NCBI GenBank assembly: GCA_002084545.1
Contig: NBLJ01000039.1
Span: forward strand, 1-37,294
Length of the DNA stretch: 37,294 nucleotides
DNA from: Desulfobacteraceae bacterium 4572_123
GTDB lineage: Bacteria > Desulfobacterota > Desulfobacteria > Desulfobacterales > 4572-123
Direction: 5' to 3'
Shown here one piece after another: positions 34,235 to 37,294 of the stretch. The notes beneath the pieces were generated by a model. That model searched no databases. It had not been told where the DNA came from and worked only from the letters and a program-made list of their open reading frames with translations. A program made the position numbers and the translations under genes. How positions within the stretch are numbered: the stretch's first letter is position 1; each line of letters opens with the position of its first letter.

Positions 34235-34789
34235 ATGCAGCAGCCAAAAAAGAAAAAATCCAAAAGACTGTTTCTTGATGTAAGACACACCCGGGCTTGG
34301 TCTGAAGATCTTTCTTTTGTAATGCAACTGGGGCTTACAATGGCCGGGTGCATTTTTTTTTGTTTTTTTATAGGTAAAACCCTGGATAGCTTTCTGGGAA
34401 CCAGGGGAATATTTTTAACAATTTTTATTTTTTTAGGGATCATCGGAGGCGCCAACGTTGTCTACCGCCAGATCATGGAAATGGTAACGCCGGAGCAAAA
34501 CAAAATGGTCTTCGGCGCTCTGTTCAGTATTCTAAATTTTATTTTAATGGGTGAAACCCTCCCTGTGCGAATTAACAAAACCCGAAACATGACTTTGATT
34601 CTGGCTTTGGGGTCCATTTTTTTCAGATATGGTTTGATGGCGATTCCACTTATTCTGGCAATCAAACTGGATCAGTTCAACCTTTTTGCGACAATCGCCG
34701 GACTTTTCATGGTTCAGGCGGTTATACTCGGTGATCATTTAAAACACTTTCTTATTCCGGTTCGAAAAAAACAACCCCAAGGTGATTAA
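34235..34789 (+). CDS. AtpZ-AtpI fusion, ATP synthase assembly/ion-transport protein
   Basis: 184 residues from ATG 34235; an in-frame GTG at 34223 adds four. The first part (WSEDLSFVMQLGLTMAGCIF to YRQIMEMV) is the AtpZ domain: two membrane helices joined by FFIGKTLDSFLGTRG. The second part has three further helices (VFGALFSILNFILMGE; LILALGSIFFRYGLMAIPLIL; FNLFATIAGLFMVQAVILG) like the last three spans of AtpI. Many relatives encode atpZ and atpI as two separate genes. The protein probably helps c-ring assembly and may move Mg2+ or Ca2+. It lies nine bases before atpB. Confidence 0.75.
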   Translation: MQQPKKKKSKRLFLDVRHTRAWSEDLSFVMQLGLTMAGCIFFCFFIGKTLDSFLGTRGIFLTIFIFLGIIGGANVVYRQIMEMVTPEQNKMVFGALFSILNFILMGETLPVRINKTRNMTLILALGSIFFRYGLMAIPLILAIKLDQFNLFATIAGLFMVQAVILGDHLKHFLIPVRKKQPQGD

Positions 34790-34797
34790 CGTCAATT

Positions 34798-35472
34798 ATG
34801 GAAGAATTAGGTAAAATCCATCAACTCATAGTTCCGTTTTTCGGGCATAATATGGTATTTAACCTGGAAGCCATTTTCATGACCTGGATTGTTATAGCCA
34901 TCTTGATTGTCTTTGGCATGATCACAACCAGGGGGAAAAGCATGTTTCCCGGATCATTCCAGGTGATCGGTGAATTATTTGTAGCTCAGCTTTATGATTT
35001 AACTGAAGATGCTTTAAACCGCGAAATGGCCAAAATCTATGCGCCGCTGATATTTGCACTGTTTCTGTTTCTGGTTCTTAGCAACTGGATCGGTATGGTT
35101 CCTCACCTGGAGGAACCCACCAAAGATCTTAACACGCCTTTAAGCCTTGGCCTGATGGGCTTTGCCATTGCCCATTATGCCGGCATCAAAAGCAAGGGCT
35201 TCAAGGCGTATGCCAAAGAGTATTTTGAACCGATGTTTTTTATGATGCCGCTGAATTTAATTGGAGAACTGGCAAAGATAGTATCCATCTCCTTTCGCCT
35301 GTTCGGCAACATCATGGGCGGTTCGATTATCATTCTTGTGGTATCCCATCTGACATGGAGTATTTTGGTTCCTCCTTTTCTAAATGCTTTTTTCGGTTTG
35401 TTTGTGGGCGCAATTCAGGCTTTTGTTTTTACCATGCTTACAGTGGTATATATTTCGGTTCAGGTAAAATAA
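34798..35472 (+). CDS. atpB: F-type ATP synthase subunit a
   Basis: 224 residues with about five membrane spans. The essential stator arginine is R167 in SISFRLFGNIMGG, the classic subunit a motif. The N-terminal NMVFNLEAIFMTWIVIAILI and the loop VPHLEEPTKDLNTPLSLGL are normal for bacterial a subunits. It forms the two ion half-channels facing the c-ring. Its end is three bases from the start of the fused c gene, so expression is coupled. Na+ or H+ specificity is not decided by this subunit alone. Confidence 0.93.
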   Translation: MEELGKIHQLIVPFFGHNMVFNLEAIFMTWIVIAILIVFGMITTRGKSMFPGSFQVIGELFVAQLYDLTEDALNREMAKIYAPLIFALFLFLVLSNWIGMVPHLEEPTKDLNTPLSLGLMGFAIAHYAGIKSKGFKAYAKEYFEPMFFMMPLNLIGELAKIVSISFRLFGNIMGGSIIILVVSHLTWSILVPPFLNAFFGLFVGAIQAFVFTMLTVVYISVQVK

Positions 35473-35475
35473 CTT

Positions 35476-36450
35476 ATGACAATAGATATTGAAACCTGGG
35501 TAAAGGTAGCTGCTTTTACAGGCAGCGGTTTGGCCATGGGGCTAGGTGCCATTGGTGCGGCAATTGGTGAAGGGTATACAGCCGCATATGCAAATTCCGC
35601 TATTTCACGCAGCCCCAATCTTTCCGGTGAAATTTTTAAATCAATGCTGGTGGGTCAGGCCATTGCCGAATCCGCCTCAATATTTGCGCTTGTCATTGCA
35701 ATGCTTTTATTATTTTCAGATTTCAGCTCGCAAAGCTGCCTGATGATAATGGTCCCTATATCAGCGGGACTGGCCATGGGATTTGGTGCAATTGGATCGG
35801 GAGTCGGTTCAGGTTTTCCCGCCGGTGCTGCATGCATGGGAATAGCAAGGCAACCGGCCATGAGTGCAAAGCTGACTACCAATATGTTGATTGGCTCCGC
35901 AGTTTGCCAAACACCGGCAATATTTGCTCTGGTTACATCTTTTATTTTATTATTTACTAATTTTTCTTCATCTCCTGTATCGCCGACCTGGGCAGCTATA
36001 CTTGGTGCCGGTTTGGCATCAGGCTTGGGAGCAATTGGATCCGGGCTTGGTGGGGGATTTGTTGCAGGGGCCAGTTGTGAAGGGATTGCACGGCAACCCA
36101 ACTCTGCAACTACCGTTACCAATGTTATGCTCCTTGGGCAGGCAGTAACACAAACAACGGCAATATATGGCCTTCTGATCAGTTTTATCCTTATGTTTAA
36201 AACTTTTGCACCGACTGATTCCATCGCGGCGGCAGTGGCATTACTTGGAGCTGGACTCTCGATCGGGATTGGTGCAATTGGCCCAGGCATTGGCGAAGGA
36301 TTGGCTGCACAAAGCGCAGTGGGAGCTATCGCGAAAAATCAGAAGGCAACCCCTGACATAACAAGGGTAATGCTTGTCGGTCAGGCGGTTTCCGAATCCA
36401 CTGGAATCTACTCTTTAGTTATATCTTTAGTTTTGATTTTTGTTATTTAA
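35476..36450 (+). CDS. Four-hairpin fused c subunit of F-type ATP synthase
   Basis: 324 residues made of four tandem c-subunit hairpins, about eight membrane spans, roughly residues 7-82, 88-163, 171-245 and 250-324. Hairpin 1 has E32 (GEG) and E65 (AES). Hairpin 4 has E274 (GEG) and E307 (SES), with Y312. Hairpin 2 has S112 and Q145 (CQT) instead. Hairpin 3 has G193 and Q226 (TQT). Thus two of four hairpins lack both ion-binding carboxylates. Normal c subunits are about 80 residues with one hairpin. The gene sits between atpB and a normal c gene, so the proteins could co-assemble into one rotor ring. No internal frameshift or stop is present. Confidence 0.9.
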   Translation: MTIDIETWVKVAAFTGSGLAMGLGAIGAAIGEGYTAAYANSAISRSPNLSGEIFKSMLVGQAIAESASIFALVIAMLLLFSDFSSQSCLMIMVPISAGLAMGFGAIGSGVGSGFPAGAACMGIARQPAMSAKLTTNMLIGSAVCQTPAIFALVTSFILLFTNFSSSPVSPTWAAILGAGLASGLGAIGSGLGGGFVAGASCEGIARQPNSATTVTNVMLLGQAVTQTTAIYGLLISFILMFKTFAPTDSIAAAVALLGAGLSIGIGAIGPGIGEGLAAQSAVGAIAKNQKATPDITRVMLVGQAVSESTGIYSLVISLVLIFVI

Positions 36451-36490
36451 TTTTAAAATTTCTAACTCGTTAAGCAAGGAGAATAAAAAA

Positions 36491-36739
36491 ATGGCAATTG
36501 AAGGTGCGGATATTATCAAGGCTGCGGCATTTTTAGGGGCGGGATTGTCCATGGGACTTGGCGCAATAGGACCCGGTGTCGGAGAGGGCATGGCAGCAGC
36601 AAAGGCGTGTGAAGCCATAGGCAAAAACCCTAGAGAAGCCGGCCTTCTTACACGAACAATGCTCGTAGGGCAGGCGGTATCCGAGTCCACCGGAATTTAT
36701 TCGCTGGTAATTGCGCTATTGCTTTTGTTTGTAGTTTGA
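36491..36739 (+). CDS. atpE: ATP synthase subunit c, single hairpin, Na+-type signature
   Basis: 82 residues, normal length. Start ATG 36491 has AAGGAG nine bases upstream; an upstream TTG at 36440 overlaps the previous gene and adds an unlikely tail. Residues E32, V63, E65, S66, T67 and Y70 are present. In the Ilyobacter tartaricus c-ring Na+ is held by Q32, V63, E65, S66 and a water on T67, with Y70 nearby; E at 32 together with E65 is the two-carboxylate variant known from Fusobacterium. Na+ coupling is therefore likely. It lies 40 bases after the fused c gene and is most similar to hairpin 4 of it (VGQAVSESTGIYSLVI). Confidence 0.93.
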   Translation: MAIEGADIIKAAAFLGAGLSMGLGAIGPGVGEGMAAAKACEAIGKNPREAGLLTRTMLVGQAVSESTGIYSLVIALLLLFVV

Positions 36740-36812
36740 TTATCGGAGTAACCCGCTTCGCTGCAGGTTCAGTAAAAACGACGGCAAATCAACCGGTTAA
36801 TACGTTCCGCAA

Positions 36813-36866
36813 TGGCGTACAGACGCCACGCGGCACGACGATTGAAAAGGGAAATTGATTTTTCCC
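36813..36866 (+). other. Two hairpins in the atpE - b' gap
   Basis: TGGCGT (36813-36818) pairs with ACGCCA (36823-36828), and GGGAAA (36849-36854) pairs with TTTCCC (36861-36866). They lie in a 185-base gap that interrupts an otherwise tightly packed operon and are followed by the short tandem CAACGTC repeat (36878-36891). They could protect or process the mRNA and so raise the amount of c subunit over b. Confidence 0.4.
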
Positions 36867-36924
36867 GAAGAACAGGCCAACGTCCAACGTCCGAAAATGA
36901 AAAAAACAGGTTGAAAATCAATTT

Positions 36925-37146
36925 ATGCAGATTATCAGCAATATTGCATTGATCAGTATTAACGAAACCCTATTTATTCAGTTGATCTCTTTTCTTATTT
37001 TTCTTTTCATTATCAACCGAATAATGTTTCGCCCGCTGAGACGAATCATTATCGAAAGAGAAAATCATATAGAGAAGATAAATCTGGATATCATTGATGC
37101 CGAAAAATTTATGGAGAAGGTAATAGAGCGGAGGATGGTTCTATGA
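36925..37146 (+). CDS. Short ATP synthase b'-type subunit
   Basis: 73 residues. The membrane helix (ETLFIQLISFLIFLFIINRI) and the following MFRPLRRIIIERENHIEKI match the start of b/b' subunits (typically 140-160 residues). The protein then ends at RRMVL, so most of the stator coiled coil is absent. The stop TGA overlaps the next gene's ATG (37143-37146), so the short end is the real gene end in this assembly. It may be a truncated b' or need the next gene's product for its coiled coil. Confidence 0.7.
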   Translation: MQIISNIALISINETLFIQLISFLIFLFIINRIMFRPLRRIIIERENHIEKINLDIIDAEKFMEKVIERRMVL

Positions 37147-37294
37147 ACAATAAAAATTTAAAGGTATACAGCCCATATCTATTGCCTGCGGTTTTGTTCT
37201 CCGTGCTTATCTCCTGTGGTAATGCCTATGCGTCCGAGACAGCGGCCGCAGGCTGGCGGCCGACATATGATCTCGTCATGATGTGGATCAATTT
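37143..37294 (+). CDS. atpF: ATP synthase subunit b (N-terminal part, runs off the window)
   Basis: The first 50 residues are visible: a basic N-terminus (MNNKNLKVYSPYLL), a hydrophobic PAVLFSVLISC resembling a signal peptide, a short linker GNAYASETAAAGWRPTYDLV, then the start of a membrane helix (MMWINF). Desulfobacterota b subunits of this kind carry an N-terminal signal-like segment. It overlaps the b' gene by four bases. The gene is cut by the window end. Alternative: another Fo-linked membrane protein. Confidence 0.6.
   Translation, partial: MNNKNLKVYSPYLLPAVLFSVLISCGNAYASETAAAGWRPTYDLVMMWIN

Noticed and set aside
35655-36290. 211-residue minus-strand frame opposite the fused c gene
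   Set aside because: Pro/Ala-rich antisense of Gly/Ala-rich c hairpins. No start signal and no family.
35476-36450. V-type proteolipid as the identity of the fused c protein
   Set aside because: Each hairpin follows the F-type c pattern (GxGxGEG, LVGQAxxES) and the gene lies between F-type atpB and atpE, so an F-type fusion is favoured.
36440-36490. Upstream TTG start giving a 99-residue c subunit
   Set aside because: It overlaps the previous gene and adds a hydrophilic tail unlike any c subunit; the ATG at 36491 has AAGGAG.
1-37294. CRISPR array, tRNA, rRNA or insertion sequence
   Set aside because: No regularly spaced repeats, no cloverleaf-like segment, no rRNA-like stretch and no transposase or integrase product were found.

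Overview
The window looks like a chromosomal segment of a sulfate-reducing Desulfobacterota (former Deltaproteobacteria), most likely a Desulfobacterales member. That is inference from gene content: a PrpE-type acyl-CoA synthetase, a MobA/MoaE-like pair, a URO-D-family protein, a PPDK-like giant, a eukaryotic-type HisA and an Fo operon with two b-type genes. No rRNA, tRNA, CRISPR array, integrase or insertion-sequence transposase was recognised.

Layout. 1-6.5 kb: a PLP class-III enzyme resembling phosphonate ammonia-lyases, a universal stress protein, an EamA transporter, a URO-D family protein, a LysR regulator broken by an internal deletion, and an overlapping mobA/moaE-like pair. 6.5-14.5 kb: a stress cluster prkA - DUF444 (yeaH) - spoVR - second long prkA. 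It has a consensus promoter and a leader whose two predicted stems exclude each other, one of them hiding the prkA ribosome-binding site. 14.5-25.2 kb: a monoacylglycerol-lipase-like hydrolase, a His-rich small protein, a PreP/Cym1-like M16C protease, rsmA (ksgA), a long GAPDH and a 1393-residue PPDK-like protein without the PEP-binding barrel. 25.4-33.5 kb: membrane-anchored rhodanese, lysophospholipid-type acyltransferase, lipoprotein, DUF2889 fragment, HD-domain protein, prpE with a repeat-derived C-terminal extension, the HisA, and a cytidylate-kinase-like protein. 33.7-37.3 kb: two tiny minus-strand genes, then a plus-strand Fo ATP synthase operon running off the window.

The most striking feature is the ATP synthase operon. 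It encodes an AtpZ-AtpI fusion, subunit a, a 324-residue c subunit made of four fused hairpins, a normal single-hairpin c subunit, a very short b' and the start of a b subunit. In the fused protein, hairpins 1 and 4 keep both carboxylates (E32/E65 and E274/E307). Hairpins 2 and 3 have lost both together (S112/Q145 and G193/Q226). The single c subunit carries E32, V63, E65, S66, T67 and Y70, the pattern of two-carboxylate Na+-type rotors. The operon could therefore build a mixed rotor ring with fewer ion sites per hairpin.

Several loci show decay or repeat-driven remodelling: the LysR pseudogene, the DUF2889 fragment, the short b', and a dispersed repeat seen at the prpE 3' end, at the spoVR start codon and between spoVR and the second prkA.
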